From an uncultured Bacilli bacterium (GTDB lineage Bacteria; Bacillota_I; Bacilli_A; RF39; UBA660), in the NCBI GenBank assembly GCA_934095825.1, contig CAKOKQ010000008.1, forward strand, positions 16,927 through 80,926: 64,000 nt of DNA, in the 5' to 3' direction. Position 1 is the stretch's first letter. Every line of letters begins with the position of its first letter. The notes beneath the pieces were generated by a model that had not been told where the DNA came from, ran no database searches, and was given only the letters and a program-made list of their open reading frames with translations. Shown here piece after piece: positions 36,739 through 47,018 of the stretch. Both the position numbers and the translations under genes were made by a program.

Positions 36739-39700
36739 ATGAACTTTTTAAATAATTATTTTAAATATCAAAATGAAAGCGAAATAGTTGGTTTAACTTC
36801 TGAGTTGAACATTTTTTGCATACTTAATTATTTTCAAAATACTAATAAAAGTGTTTTAATTTTAACTAATACTTTATATGAAGCTAATAAATATTATGAT
36901 TCTATATCGACTTATACTGATGACTGTTTGTTATTTCCTATGGACGATTTTGTTGCTTCCGTCGCACTTGCTATTTCTCCAGAATTAAAAATTAAAAGAT
37001 TAGAAACAATTAACATTTTAAAAGAAAATAATCATAAAATTGTTGTTACTAATTTAATGGGGTTACTTAGATATCTTCCTGATTATAGGGCCGCTAGTAA
37101 ATTAGAGTTTAAACTACAAACCGGAATGGCTATTAATCGTGATAAAATTTTAGAAGTATTAGATTCTTTTGGATATAAACGAGATACTTTGGTAACTTCG
37201 ACTGGCGAATATGCTGTTAGAGGTTATGTTATTGACTTATTCTTAATCGAGCAAGAGCACCCAGTTAGAATTGAGTTTTTTGGTAATGAAATAGAATCAA
37301 TTCGTTTCTTTGATGAAAATACCCAAATGTCTATTAAAGAAGTAAAAGAAATAATTTGCCTTCCTTATCAAGAAATTACGACTACGACCAAAAGTTCAAT
37401 ACTAGATTATTTAGATACACCAACCATATTTGAAATTGATAAAGAAAGTATTGATTTAGGATATGAAAAATTATGTGAGGAAATTTTAGCCTATAAAAAA
37501 GAAAATAACCTAGAAAAAGATTTGATGTTCAAGTTAGAAGATATTAACATTAAAAATGTGTTATATCTTAATAAATTTGTTAACGATAGAAAAAAAGCAA
37601 TAGTTTATCAAAGTAATACTTTAGATAATTTTAATTCTAATTTTCAATTATTACGAGAATTTGTAAATAAAAAGTTAGAAGATAAGAAGACGATAATTTT
37701 TTGCTTATCTAGAAAAGCAGAAATAGATTTTATTAAAGAAATGTTTCATGTAACTAGAGTAGTTGATGAAGAACACCTATTTATTGAAAAAGTTAATATT
37801 CTTAATAAAAAAATTAATAATGGTTTTGAATTTGATAAATATGTTGTTATTGGCGAATATGATATAGAAAAAATAAATAACCGCGAGATTAAATATAAAA
37901 ATAGTTATAAAATTGGTAAAAAAATAAAAGGTTTTGACCAATTACAAGTTGGAGATTATGTGGTGCATACAATTCACGGTATTGGTCAATATCAAGGTGT
38001 TATTTCTTTAACTAAGAATGGTGTTGTTAAAGATTATCTTCAAATAATATATGCTGATAATGATAAAATTTATGTTCCGGTTGAAAAGATTAGTACCATT
38101 TTTAAATATTCATCAAAAGATGGAGTAGCGCCAATTTTAAGTAAATTAAATGGTACCGCTTGGGCAAAAACTAAAAAGGCTTTACAAAAGAAAATTCATG
38201 ATATTTCTTTAGAATTAATAAAACTATATGCAGCGCGTAGTAAAGTAACGGGTCCCGTTTTTAAAGATGATCCAATGGATGTTATGTTTGATGCTGATTT
38301 TAAATATGAACCGACGGCTGACCAGCAAAAAGCATTTGTTGATGTAAAGAAAGATTTAGAAAATAAAGTACCAATGGATCGTTTATTATGTGGTGATGTT
38401 GGTTTTGGTAAAACTGAAGTAGCTTTTAGAGCTATGTTTATGACAGCCATTAATGGTTTTCAAGTGGCCTATTTGTGTCCAACAACTATTTTAAGTAACC
38501 AACAATATGAAAATGCTTTACAAAGATTTAAAAATTTTCCGGTAGAAATTGCCTTATTAAATCGTTTTACAACCAAAAAAGAAGCTGAAAGAATAATTGA
38601 TGGCTTAAAAAAAGGTACCATTGATATTGTTTTTGGAACTCATCGTTTGCTAAGTGATGATGTTGGTTATAAAAATTTAGGATTGTTAGTAGTTGATGAA
38701 GAGCAAAGATTTGGGGTAACGCATAAAGAAAAAATTAAAAAATATAAAAATGATGTGAATGTTTTAACTTTATCAGCAACACCAATTCCAAGAACTTTAA
38801 AGATGGCTATGTCTGGTTTACGAGATTTATCAATAATTGATACAGCGCCAGTAAATAGATATCCAGTTCAAACTTATGTTATAAAAGAACAAGATATGGT
38901 GGTTAAAGATGCAATCTATAAAGAATTAGGGCGTAATGGGCAAGTTTTTGTTTTGTATAACCGAATTGATAGTATCGAAAGTAAAAAAGCCGAATTACAG
39001 CGTTTAGTACCGGAAGCTAGAATAGTTATTGCACATGGAAGAATGAATAAAACGCAAATGGAAGATGTTATGCAAGATTTCATTGATCATAAATATGATG
39101 TTTTATTATGTACGACTATTATTGAAACCGGAATTGATATAGCAAATGCTAATACATTAATTATTTATGATGCTGACCGTTTTGGCTTAAGCCAGTTGTA
39201 CCAAATTAGAGGGCGTGTGGGTAGAAGTTCTAAGATTGCTTATGCTTACCTAATGTATAGTAAAGATAAGCTGTTAAATGAAATTGCGGTTAAACGATTA
39301 GAAGCTATTAAAGAATTTACGGAATTAGGTAGCGGCTACCGAATTGCCATGCGAGATTTGTCGTTGCGCGGCGCGGGAGATATTTTAGGAAGCGACCAAG
39401 CAGGATTTGTCGATGCCGTAGGACTTGATCTATATATGAAAATGGTTGATGATGAAGTTAAACGCCTTAATGGGGAAGAACCAGTAGAAGATAAATCAAA
39501 TAATTCTTTAATTGATGTTGATACCCATATTAGCGATTCTTATGTATCTGATGAATCATTAAAAATTGAAATTCATCAAAAAATTAATGAAATTGATAGT
39601 TTTGATAAATTAGTAGAAATTCAAAAAGAATTAGAAGACCGCTTTGGTAAAATTAATGAACAAATTAAGATTTATATGTATGAAGAATGGTTTGAAAAAT

Positions 39701-39975
39701 TGGCCATGTCTTTAAATATAGAAAGAGTTGTTCAAAATAATAAAATTGTTGAATTAGAAATACCGGCTAATTTAACGAAAAAACTTAAATTTGATAAGTT
39801 ATTTATGCAAATATATAATATATGTCCTAAAGTTCAATTTAGATCGATGCTAAATAATGTTTATATAACTTTACCAATAGGTAATTTACCTAAGCATTTT
39901 GTTTATTATTTAGTTGATATTTTAAATTTAATAAAAGACGAAGTAAATAAAGAAGAAGTGAATAACAATAATTAA
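36739..39975 (+). CDS. mfd: Transcription-repair coupling factor
   Basis: Removes stalled RNA polymerase and recruits UvrA. 1078 residues: N-terminal UvrB-like region, RNA polymerase-interacting domain (GDYVVHTIHGIGQY), RecG-like translocase (GDVGFGKTEVAFR, DEEQRFG, ATPIPRTLKMAMSGLRD), C-terminal TRCF domain. The order pth-mfd-spoVT region matches B. subtilis except for the insertion that follows. Confidence 0.95.
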   Translation: MNFLNNYFKYQNESEIVGLTSELNIFCILNYFQNTNKSVLILTNTLYEANKYYDSISTYTDDCLLFPMDDFVASVALAISPELKIKRLETINILKENNHKIVVTNLMGLLRYLPDYRAASKLEFKLQTGMAINRDKILEVLDSFGYKRDTLVTSTGEYAVRGYVIDLFLIEQEHPVRIEFFGNEIESIRFFDENTQMSIKEVKEIICLPYQEITTTTKSSILDYLDTPTIFEIDKESIDLGYEKLCEEILAYKKENNLEKDLMFKLEDINIKNVLYLNKFVNDRKKAIVYQSNTLDNFNSNFQLLREFVNKKLEDKKTIIFCLSRKAEIDFIKEMFHVTRVVDEEHLFIEKVNILNKKINNGFEFDKYVVIGEYDIEKINNREIKYKNSYKIGKKIKGFDQLQVGDYVVHTIHGIGQYQGVISLTKNGVVKDYLQIIYADNDKIYVPVEKISTIFKYSSKDGVAPILSKLNGTAWAKTKKALQKKIHDISLELIKLYAARSKVTGPVFKDDPMDVMFDADFKYEPTADQQKAFVDVKKDLENKVPMDRLLCGDVGFGKTEVAFRAMFMTAINGFQVAYLCPTTILSNQQYENALQRFKNFPVEIALLNRFTTKKEAERIIDGLKKGTIDIVFGTHRLLSDDVGYKNLGLLVVDEEQRFGVTHKEKIKKYKNDVNVLTLSATPIPRTLKMAMSGLRDLSIIDTAPVNRYPVQTYVIKEQDMVVKDAIYKELGRNGQVFVLYNRIDSIESKKAELQRLVPEARIVIAHGRMNKTQMEDVMQDFIDHKYDVLLCTTIIETGIDIANANTLIIYDADRFGLSQLYQIRGRVGRSSKIAYAYLMYSKDKLLNEIAVKRLEAIKEFTELGSGYRIAMRDLSLRGAGDILGSDQAGFVDAVGLDLYMKMVDDEVKRLNGEEPVEDKSNNSLIDVDTHISDSYVSDESLKIEIHQKINEIDSFDKLVEIQKELEDRFGKINEQIKIYMYEEWFEKLAMSLNIERVVQNNKIVELEIPANLTKKLKFDKLFMQIYNICPKVQFRSMLNNVYITLPIGNLPKHFVYYLVDILNLIKDEVNKEEVNNNN

Positions 39976-40165
39976 ATTTGCTAAAAGATTTTATTATAGT
40001 GATTATAAATGTTGGTATTGAATGTATAAATTTATGAGAGAAATTTCTTGTAAAATGATTATATTTGATATGGACATTTTTTTACATATTAGAAACTTTT
40101 TTATATAACTTTTGTGTATCTTTTTAATTTTTATGGTAAAATTAAATCATAATAGGAGGTAAGAT

Positions 40166-42505
40166 ATGGCTAATAGAATGGTTCTTAATGAAACTTCTTA
40201 TTTTGGCTGGAATGCTAGAGAAAATTTAGTATCAGAAATCAAAAAGAGAAATTTTAAAAGAATATTAGTTGTAAGTGATGAAAATTTAGTTAAATGTGGG
40301 GTAACTGGTAAAGTAACTGAATTGTTGGATAATGCTAAAATAAAGTATAGTGTTTTTGATAAAGTTAAACCTAATCCAACAATAAGTAATTGTCATGATG
40401 GGATAAGGGCTGCTAAGAAATTTCATGCTGATAGTTTAATCGCTGTTGGTGGGGGAAGTGTTATAGATACAGCTAAATGTATTGGTATCGTTATTAATAA
40501 TAGAGAATTTTATGATATAAATTCTTTAGAAGGTGTTGCTGATACTAAGAATAAGTCGTTACCTATAATTGCTTTACCAACAACGGCCGGTACGGCGGCA
40601 GAAGTAACAATTAATTATGTAATTACAGATGAAATTGGGAAAGTTAAAAGAGTTTGTGTAGATACAAATGATATTCCCGTTTTAGCAATAATTGATACAG
40701 AATTAATGAGTAAAATGCCTAAAATGACGGCAGCTGCCACCGGCTTAGATGCTCTAACTCATGCAATGGAAGGATATATTACAAAGGCTCATTGGGAAAT
40801 TCCCGATATGTTCCATTTACAAAGTATGGGAATGACTTATAAAAATTTAGTAAAGTCCGTTAATAAAGAGCGCGATGCTCAAGAACAAATGGCAATGAGT
40901 GAATATATTGCGGGAATGGGATTTTCTAATGTCGGACTTGGGATTGTTCATTCTATGGCTCACCAATTAGGGGCAACTTATGATATTGCTCATGGTATTG
41001 CTTGTAGTTTGTTTTTACCATATGTTTTAGAGTGGAATGGAGAAGTTGCTTATGATAGATATCGTAAGATGGCAGAAAGTTTTGGTTTAACAACAACTGG
41101 TAAAACTGATAAACAATGTGTAGAACTTGTAGTTAGAGCAGTTCGTGATTTAGAAAAGACTTTAAAAGTACCAATGACTTTAAAAGAATTAAATGTAAGT
41201 CCAGATAGTTTTGAGGAAATGGCTGCTAAGGCTTTAATTGATCCTTGTACGGGTGGTAATCCACGAGAAGTTACAAAGGAAGATATTATTGAACTATTTA
41301 ATAGAGCTTATGAAGGAAAAGGAGTTAGTAAAAACATGAGAACTAAAGTTGGTTATAGTGAAAATGTAGATGCTTATACAAGTGGTGTTGAAACTGCTAA
41401 AATGGCTAATAAAATAGAAAATCCACAAGTTGGTTTATTATTTACCAGTTGTGTTCAAGATCAAAAAGAAATCATGAAAGGCATTAAGAGTGTCTTAAAA
41501 GATATTGATATTGTTGGTTGTACTTCCAGTGCTGCTATATGTACACAAGATGGTTATTTAAATAAACCTACTGGTTATTCTGGTATGATGTTGTTGGGTG
41601 GCGATGCTAAGGTTGTTGCTGCTGGTTCGCCAAAGACTAATGATGATGCTAGAAGTATTGGTCGTAAATTAGCAACTAAAGCTGTTAAAGAGGCTAATTG
41701 CATTGAAAAACCAAGTTATGTATTTGTAAGTGCTTCACCAAAAGAAGAAGAAGAATACTTAAAAGGTATTGCTGATGTAATTGGTGATGTTCCAGTATTC
41801 GGTGGTAGTGCTGCTGATAATACAGTAGAAGGTAAATGGAGTTTACTATATAATGGTGAGGCTTTTGCTGATGGTTGTGTTATGGCTTTAATTTATGCTG
41901 ATACCGAGATTAAGAACTTATATACTGGTAATTATGTAGAAACTAAAGATGCTGGTTTAATTACAGAAGTTAAAGATAAGAGAACATTAGTTTCTATAAA
42001 TGGAAAACCTGCTTTAGATGTATATGCAGATTGGACTGGTAAGAAGATAGAAGATATGATGGGTAATAACTTACTTACAGAAACAATCTTTAATCCACTT
42101 GGAGTAAAAGATCAAATTGGTAATGTTACGGCTGTTAGACACCCAATGTTTGCTAATGTTGATAAATCAATGAATATTGGGGCTAACTTGGAAGAAAATA
42201 CCGCTATTATTCATTTAACTAATACTCCTGAAGGCATGTTAGATAGTAATGCTTGTGTTGTTAAGAAATTAAATGATTTAATGGATAATACACCAGAAAG
42301 TTATTTTCTTGTTCACTGTGGTGGTCGTCGTTTAGGACTTCAATTAACTAATATGGAAGATAAAATTTATCCCGCTATTAAGAAGGCTATTCCTAAAAAA
42401 GAATTCTTAATGGTATTTACCTTTGGTGAATATGGTAGATGTGAACATTCTAGTAATATTGTTGGTGGTTTATCTCTATCATTTACTGGATTTGGAAAGG
42501 AATAA
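40166..42505 (+). CDS. Iron-dependent alcohol dehydrogenase fused to a FIST sensor module
   Basis: One uninterrupted 779-residue frame with two parts. Residues about 1-388 form a group III (iron) alcohol dehydrogenase of FucO type: NAD-binding AVGGGSVIDTAK, TTAGTAAEVT, metal ligands in GLDALTHAMEGY and in HSMAHQLGATYDIAHG. After a linker, residues about 410-779 match the FIST_N/FIST_C ligand-binding module: FTSCVQDQKEIMKG, VGCTSSAAIC, PVFGGSAADNTVEGKW, VFTFGEYG. FIST is known as a sensor domain of chemoreceptors, histidine kinases and cyclic-di-GMP proteins; a fusion to a dehydrogenase is unfamiliar to me. AGGAGG ribosome-binding site. The next gene, an aldehyde dehydrogenase, starts three bases on, suggesting joint lactaldehyde/aldehyde metabolism, possibly ligand-gated. 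Confidence 0.87.
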   Translation: MANRMVLNETSYFGWNARENLVSEIKKRNFKRILVVSDENLVKCGVTGKVTELLDNAKIKYSVFDKVKPNPTISNCHDGIRAAKKFHADSLIAVGGGSVIDTAKCIGIVINNREFYDINSLEGVADTKNKSLPIIALPTTAGTAAEVTINYVITDEIGKVKRVCVDTNDIPVLAIIDTELMSKMPKMTAAATGLDALTHAMEGYITKAHWEIPDMFHLQSMGMTYKNLVKSVNKERDAQEQMAMSEYIAGMGFSNVGLGIVHSMAHQLGATYDIAHGIACSLFLPYVLEWNGEVAYDRYRKMAESFGLTTTGKTDKQCVELVVRAVRDLEKTLKVPMTLKELNVSPDSFEEMAAKALIDPCTGGNPREVTKEDIIELFNRAYEGKGVSKNMRTKVGYSENVDAYTSGVETAKMANKIENPQVGLLFTSCVQDQKEIMKGIKSVLKDIDIVGCTSSAAICTQDGYLNKPTGYSGMMLLGGDAKVVAAGSPKTNDDARSIGRKLATKAVKEANCIEKPSYVFVSASPKEEEEYLKGIADVIGDVPVFGGSAADNTVEGKWSLLYNGEAFADGCVMALIYADTEIKNLYTGNYVETKDAGLITEVKDKRTLVSINGKPALDVYADWTGKKIEDMMGNNLLTETIFNPLGVKDQIGNVTAVRHPMFANVDKSMNIGANLEENTAIIHLTNTPEGMLDSNACVVKKLNDLMDNTPESYFLVHCGGRRLGLQLTNMEDKIYPAIKKAIPKKEFLMVFTFGEYGRCEHSSNIVGGLSLSFTGFGKE

Positions 42506-42508
42506 AAA

Positions 42509-43945
42509 ATGGCAAAGAATTTAATTGGGGCAAGTTGGTGTGATGCAAGTAATAGGGAAGTAATTGAGATTACTAACCCTGCTACTAATGCACTAATCGA
42601 TACAGTACCAAAAAGTACAAAAGAAGACTGCGACAAGGCAGTTGAAGCGGCTTTTGAGGCACAAAAAGAATGGGCTAAAGTGCCTTTACATGAAAGAGCA
42701 AGTCGTTTAATGAAGTTTGTTTCTTTAGTAGAAAGAGATAAAGACAGTTTAGCAAAATTATTATGCGAAGAAACTGGTAAACCAATTAGTGAAGCAATAG
42801 GAGAAATTGCTAATGTTTCAATAGGCATTCCGGCATTCTGTGAAAGAGCAAAACATGAATATGGAAAAGTAATTCCTTATGGTCAAGAAAAAGGTAATGA
42901 GGCTACTTTACAATATACAGTACAGGCTCCTTTAGGAGTAGTTGTAGCGGTAATTCCATTTAATTTCCCTAGTGATTTATTCTGTCAAAAAGTTCCTGCA
43001 GCTTTATTAATGGGAAATAGTGTTATTTTAAAACCTAGTGCCCATAATCCTTTAACTCTAACTAAGTATGTGGAGTTATTAATTGAAGCTGGTATTCCTG
43101 CTGGAGTAATTAACTTAATTAATGGCGCTGGTGGTGAGGCTGTTCAGAGTTTAGCCGAAAATCCTAAAGTAGCGTTAGTAAGTCTTACTGGTTCTACTTT
43201 GGCTGGTGCGGAAACGATGGCTAAATGTGCTAAAAATATTACTCATGTTATGTTAGAATTGGGAGGAAATGATGCTTTCATTCTTCATAAAGATGGTGAT
43301 GTTGATTTAGCGGTTAAAGAAACTATTTGGGGTCGTTTATATAATACTGGTCAAGTTTGCTGTGCTTCTAAACGCTTCTTAGTTCATAAAGATGTTTTAG
43401 ATGAATTTGTTAGTAAATTAACAGAGACTTTTAAAGGCATTAAAGTTTGTATGCCTAGCAATCCTAATGCTAAAATTGGTTGTTTAATTAGTGAAGATGC
43501 TGCTAAAAAGGTAGAAGAACAAGTTAATTCTACTGTAGAATTGGGCGCTAAGGTTGTTTATGGTGGACGCCGTAAAGGGGCTTTTTATGAACCAACTATT
43601 TTAACTGATGTTAACCGTGATATGCCTGTTGCTAAAGATATGGAAATCTTTGGACCTGTTGTTTCTATTATTAGTTATGATACTATTGAAGAAGCAATCG
43701 AGATTGCTAATCAATCAAGTTTTGGTTTATGTGGATGTATTATTTCTAAAGATCAAAAGGTATGTCAAAAAGTTGCCAATGAACTTGAATGTGGTGGCGT
43801 AATTATTAATGGTGCTTCCTTCTTCCGTTCATTTGAAATGCCATTTGGTGGCTGGAAACATTCTGGTTATGGTAATGAAGGCGTTGCTAGTACTCTTCAT
43901 GAAATGAGTAGAACTAAGACTGTTATTTTAAAAAATATACTTTAA
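42509..43945 (+). CDS. Aldehyde dehydrogenase (lactaldehyde/semialdehyde type)
   Basis: NAD(P)-dependent oxidation of an aldehyde to an acid. 478 residues, full ALDH fold: VIPFNFPSDLFCQKV, SLTGSTLAGAE, catalytic Glu in LELGGND, catalytic Cys in NTGQVCCASKRF, C-terminal MPFGGWKHSGYGNEG. Three bases after the dehydrogenase-FIST gene, so certainly co-transcribed. Together the pair could dismutate an aldehyde to alcohol plus acid while balancing NADH. Substrate not readable from sequence. Confidence 0.9.
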   Translation: MAKNLIGASWCDASNREVIEITNPATNALIDTVPKSTKEDCDKAVEAAFEAQKEWAKVPLHERASRLMKFVSLVERDKDSLAKLLCEETGKPISEAIGEIANVSIGIPAFCERAKHEYGKVIPYGQEKGNEATLQYTVQAPLGVVVAVIPFNFPSDLFCQKVPAALLMGNSVILKPSAHNPLTLTKYVELLIEAGIPAGVINLINGAGGEAVQSLAENPKVALVSLTGSTLAGAETMAKCAKNITHVMLELGGNDAFILHKDGDVDLAVKETIWGRLYNTGQVCCASKRFLVHKDVLDEFVSKLTETFKGIKVCMPSNPNAKIGCLISEDAAKKVEEQVNSTVELGAKVVYGGRRKGAFYEPTILTDVNRDMPVAKDMEIFGPVVSIISYDTIEEAIEIANQSSFGLCGCIISKDQKVCQKVANELECGGVIINGASFFRSFEMPFGGWKHSGYGNEGVASTLHEMSRTKTVILKNIL

Positions 43946-43972
43946 AATATATAAATAGGTTTTAACAAAATA

Positions 43973-44026
43973 AAAAGATGATTACTTATAGAAACTTTTC
44001 TACAGTTAGTCATCTTTTTTAAATAT
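43973..44026. terminator. Shared terminator of the ALDH operon and femX
   Basis: AAAAGATGA and TCATCTTTT form the ends of a long imperfect hairpin with T or A runs on both sides, between convergent genes. Confidence 0.65.
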
Positions 44027-44036
44027 TATAAAATTT

Positions 44037-45260
44037 TTATTTTTTAATTATATTTTTAATTTTCCTTAAAATATTAAATAAGGTATTAGCAGGACTTAAA
44101 GACAATTCATAAGCACCAAGAAGTTCTTCGACATAGCCGCCGAAGCCTTTTTTAAATTCGTAAACACCACGGTCTTTGCCATTAGGATTAAATACATCTT
44201 GAATACCAAAGAAGTTATATCTCTTATAATTATGGTCGGCAGCATATTTAATTATTTCCCATTGTAAACGATATTGACCACAAAACTGCATATATTCGGC
44301 ATAAGAACCACTAAATAAATAAATGATTTCATCACCATATAATATAAACATAGCAGCTGATAAAGGAATGATTTCACCTTTTTCTTGCATTAAATTTTTG
44401 GCTTCTTTTATTTTTTTATTATTATTTTCGATGTCCTTTTTCATGACTTCTTTTTTCTTTAAGTTAGAATTAGAATCAGATAACTCTTCTAATTTAGAAG
44501 TCATTTCTTTATTAGAATCTTCTAATTTTTGAATATAATTCTTTAGATTAATTTCACATATTTTAAAAGTAACATCATCTTTAAAACAATCATACATTTC
44601 TTCATAATATTTTAAAGATTTATCTGAAAATGATCTACGATCACAAGTATCGCTGGTAATAGTTTTAAATTCTTTTAATTCATCTTTAGATAGTGTTCTA
44701 ATATTTAAATTATATTTAGTTAAAGTTTTATTAATATTATTACGAGTACTACTACGAAAATCATTAAATAATTCTTTACTAGTTTTACCATTAATATCAA
44801 GACAATAAGTCCATTTAACTTGGCTACTTTGAGAATCTTTATAACCTAATGTATGTAAATATTCTATAATATCTCGGTTATCAAATTCATCAGTAATTTC
44901 CGCTTCCATATTACGAGAAACAGCAGGTATATAAGGGTCAATTATTAATTTTAAGCCGTTTTTATTTTTTAAAAATTCTTTGACATTATCGGTCATAAAT
45001 CTAAGTAATTCTTTATTATGATAATCAAGAATAAAGCCTTTATAAGCCTCATATGTTATTTTACCTAAGAATTTTTGTGGGGTTTCGGCGATAAGACTGG
45101 CTGCAATAACTTTGCTATTTTCTTTAATTCCTACTAAATAAACCTTGGTTCCATCACATTCTAATTTCTTTTTCATCATTACAGTTTGAAAGAAATTTTT
45201 ATTATTTTGTGTATCGACAAAATTTTGAAATTCTTGTTCTGTTAGTTCTGTAAATTTCAT
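44037..45260 (-). CDS. FemABX-family peptidoglycan bridge aminoacyltransferase
   Basis: Adds an amino acid from aminoacyl-tRNA to the stem peptide of lipid II. 407 residues with paired GNAT-like folds (VKWTYCLDINGKT, FRSSTRNNINK, LFSGSYAEYMQF, YNFFGIQDVFNP, YEFKKGFGGYVEE) and the helical coiled-coil arm typical of Fem proteins (about residues 235-290, rich in Lys and Glu). Start at 45260 has GGGTGA upstream. It is transcribed against replication and is convergent with the ALDH operon. Confidence 0.9.
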   Translation of the reverse strand: MKFTELTEQEFQNFVDTQNNKNFFQTVMMKKKLECDGTKVYLVGIKENSKVIAASLIAETPQKFLGKITYEAYKGFILDYHNKELLRFMTDNVKEFLKNKNGLKLIIDPYIPAVSRNMEAEITDEFDNRDIIEYLHTLGYKDSQSSQVKWTYCLDINGKTSKELFNDFRSSTRNNINKTLTKYNLNIRTLSKDELKEFKTITSDTCDRRSFSDKSLKYYEEMYDCFKDDVTFKICEINLKNYIQKLEDSNKEMTSKLEELSDSNSNLKKKEVMKKDIENNNKKIKEAKNLMQEKGEIIPLSAAMFILYGDEIIYLFSGSYAEYMQFCGQYRLQWEIIKYAADHNYKRYNFFGIQDVFNPNGKDRGVYEFKKGFGGYVEELLGAYELSLSPANTLFNILRKIKNIIKK

Positions 45261-45351
45261 TGTATCACCCATTTATAAGTATAAACTAAAATTGTAATAT
45301 TTAATAGTTAAAAAGAAATAAATCTAATAATTTATAAAAGATACCTTTTAT

Positions 45352-45375
45352 GGAGAGGCAGGTGGGAAGAAATAA
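45352..45375 (+). repeat. Copy of a dispersed G-rich intergenic motif
   Basis: GGAGAGGCAGGTGGGAAGA between femX and the spoVT-like gene, an almost entirely purine island in AT-rich DNA; closely similar to 57379-57400. Confidence 0.5.
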
Positions 45376-45445
45376 TAAGATTATAAATAAAAAAATAATG
45401 TTATAAATTTTAAAAAAAAGACAATAATAAACTTAGAGGTATGAT

Positions 45446-45913
45446 ATGAACGGACAAATAAAAAGAATTGATGAATTAGGTCGCATTGTAATTCCTAAAG
45501 ATATAAGAAAAAGACTTTCTATTAAGACTAATGATACTTTAGAAATAGGGATGGATGGCGATAAAATAGTTTTAAACAAAAGAATAGCTATCAAAGAGTA
45601 TAATGATTATGTTAAGACTTTACTAACTATTTTAACTAATTATAGTGGGATTAAGTTTTTAGCAACTAATCGGGAAGATATTATTTTTAATAATACGGAT
45701 ATAAATGGTTTTGAGGTTAAGAAGTATATTAATATGTCTTTATATGAAATGGATAAGGTTAAGGATGAGATATGCAGTGGTTGTGATATAAGACCAGTTA
45801 TTATTGATAGTAATGTAGAAGGGATTATTTTAGTTATAAATAGTGAATGTAATAAAGAAATTGGGAAAATTATTAATATTTTAGTTACTTCTAAACTTGA
45901 TATTTCATGTTAA
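45446..45913 (+). CDS. spoVT: SpoVT-like AbrB-family transcription regulator
   Basis: 155 residues: N-terminal swapped-hairpin AbrB domain (IKRIDELGRIVIPKDIRK), then a GAF-like region (about 55-155). This two-domain form is SpoVT rather than AbrB. SpoVT tunes sigma-G-dependent genes in the forespore. In B. subtilis it follows mfd; here three genes intervene. Confidence 0.8.
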   Translation: MNGQIKRIDELGRIVIPKDIRKRLSIKTNDTLEIGMDGDKIVLNKRIAIKEYNDYVKTLLTILTNYSGIKFLATNREDIIFNNTDINGFEVKKYINMSLYEMDKVKDEICSGCDIRPVIIDSNVEGIILVINSECNKEIGKIINILVTSKLDISC

Positions 45914-45946
45914 GAATTATATACTCGTATTAGAACAGGAGATTTT

Positions 45947-46948
45947 ATGGATAATACGGGTTTTATTTTGGCTTTTTTAAGGGATTTAGAGTGGGAAATG
46001 AAGAAAATTGGTTTAAGGTCGGCTATTTCTTTAAAGATTTTAAAAAAGGATATGTTTTTAGAGGATGGTAATACTTTAGGGGTAATGTTTGTTTCGGGAA
46101 TACCTACTTATATATTAACATCGCAAGGGCGTTTTAAGATTTTAGATGAGGCTTTTCGAGGGAAGAATATTGATTTAGATAAGAAGAATAATTATATTAA
46201 TATGTTCTTTCAAAGATATGATTGTAGACTTGCTCTTAATTTAAAGGGTTCAAGTATTTATAGTATAAAAAGGGTTCCTATGGTTGATAGGGAGTTAGAT
46301 GATATTAGCTTAGTTAGAAATTTTGATAAGAAAGAAGAAAGTAGAAAAAGGTTATCTTTAGTAGCGGGTATTAATTTTAATGAGCATGAAAGGTTAAAGA
46401 TGGGGTTGGAAGTTAAAAGGTTTGTGATGTACGAACTTGAATTTTTAAGAGGGACATATAATTCTTATGATGGTTTTTTAGGTATTGATAGTTATTATAA
46501 ATCGGGTAAATTATGTGAGGATATGGACGCTAATAAGGTTTATTTATGCGAAGATGATATAATTAATATTGGTAATTTAGTAGAAATGGCAATAGTTAAA
46601 GTTGGTATGCCTAGTGAAAGTTTGCAAGGGAATATTAGAGATTTTTGCTATACTTTATTATCGGGGTTGCAGTTATATCTTGATGATTTTAATATCTTAG
46701 CAACTAAAAAAGATTTGTATAAGAGGCAACTAGATAAGTATCGGGCTTATTTTACTTTGGAGCCAAAAGAAGAAAGAGGATTGGACTTTATTTACGATTA
46801 TAATAAGACTTTTTTAAATGGAGTTGGAGTTTTAGAAATTGTTAAAGATGACCAAGTGCTTTACGGGATTAGCGATGATGGAAATATTAAGATTGATAAG
46901 TATAATGGATTGAGTTTGGAAAGAAAATTTGGTAAGAGGTGTGATTAA
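45947..46948 (+). CDS. Hypothetical protein, 333 residues
   Basis: No family recognised. No signal peptide or membrane segment; mixed alpha/beta with many charged residues and Phe/Tyr. AGGAG ribosome-binding site, 33 bases after the spoVT-like gene, so possibly in its operon. It opens the accessory stretch 45.9-49.0 kb. Confidence 0.65.
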   Translation: MDNTGFILAFLRDLEWEMKKIGLRSAISLKILKKDMFLEDGNTLGVMFVSGIPTYILTSQGRFKILDEAFRGKNIDLDKKNNYINMFFQRYDCRLALNLKGSSIYSIKRVPMVDRELDDISLVRNFDKKEESRKRLSLVAGINFNEHERLKMGLEVKRFVMYELEFLRGTYNSYDGFLGIDSYYKSGKLCEDMDANKVYLCEDDIINIGNLVEMAIVKVGMPSESLQGNIRDFCYTLLSGLQLYLDDFNILATKKDLYKRQLDKYRAYFTLEPKEERGLDFIYDYNKTFLNGVGVLEIVKDDQVLYGISDDGNIKIDKYNGLSLERKFGKRCD

Positions 46949-47018
46949 GGAGAGTTAGAGTATTTTAGAAATAAGGTTGTTATTAAAAGTAGATGTGTTT
47001 TACTGGGGAGGTTTTCAA

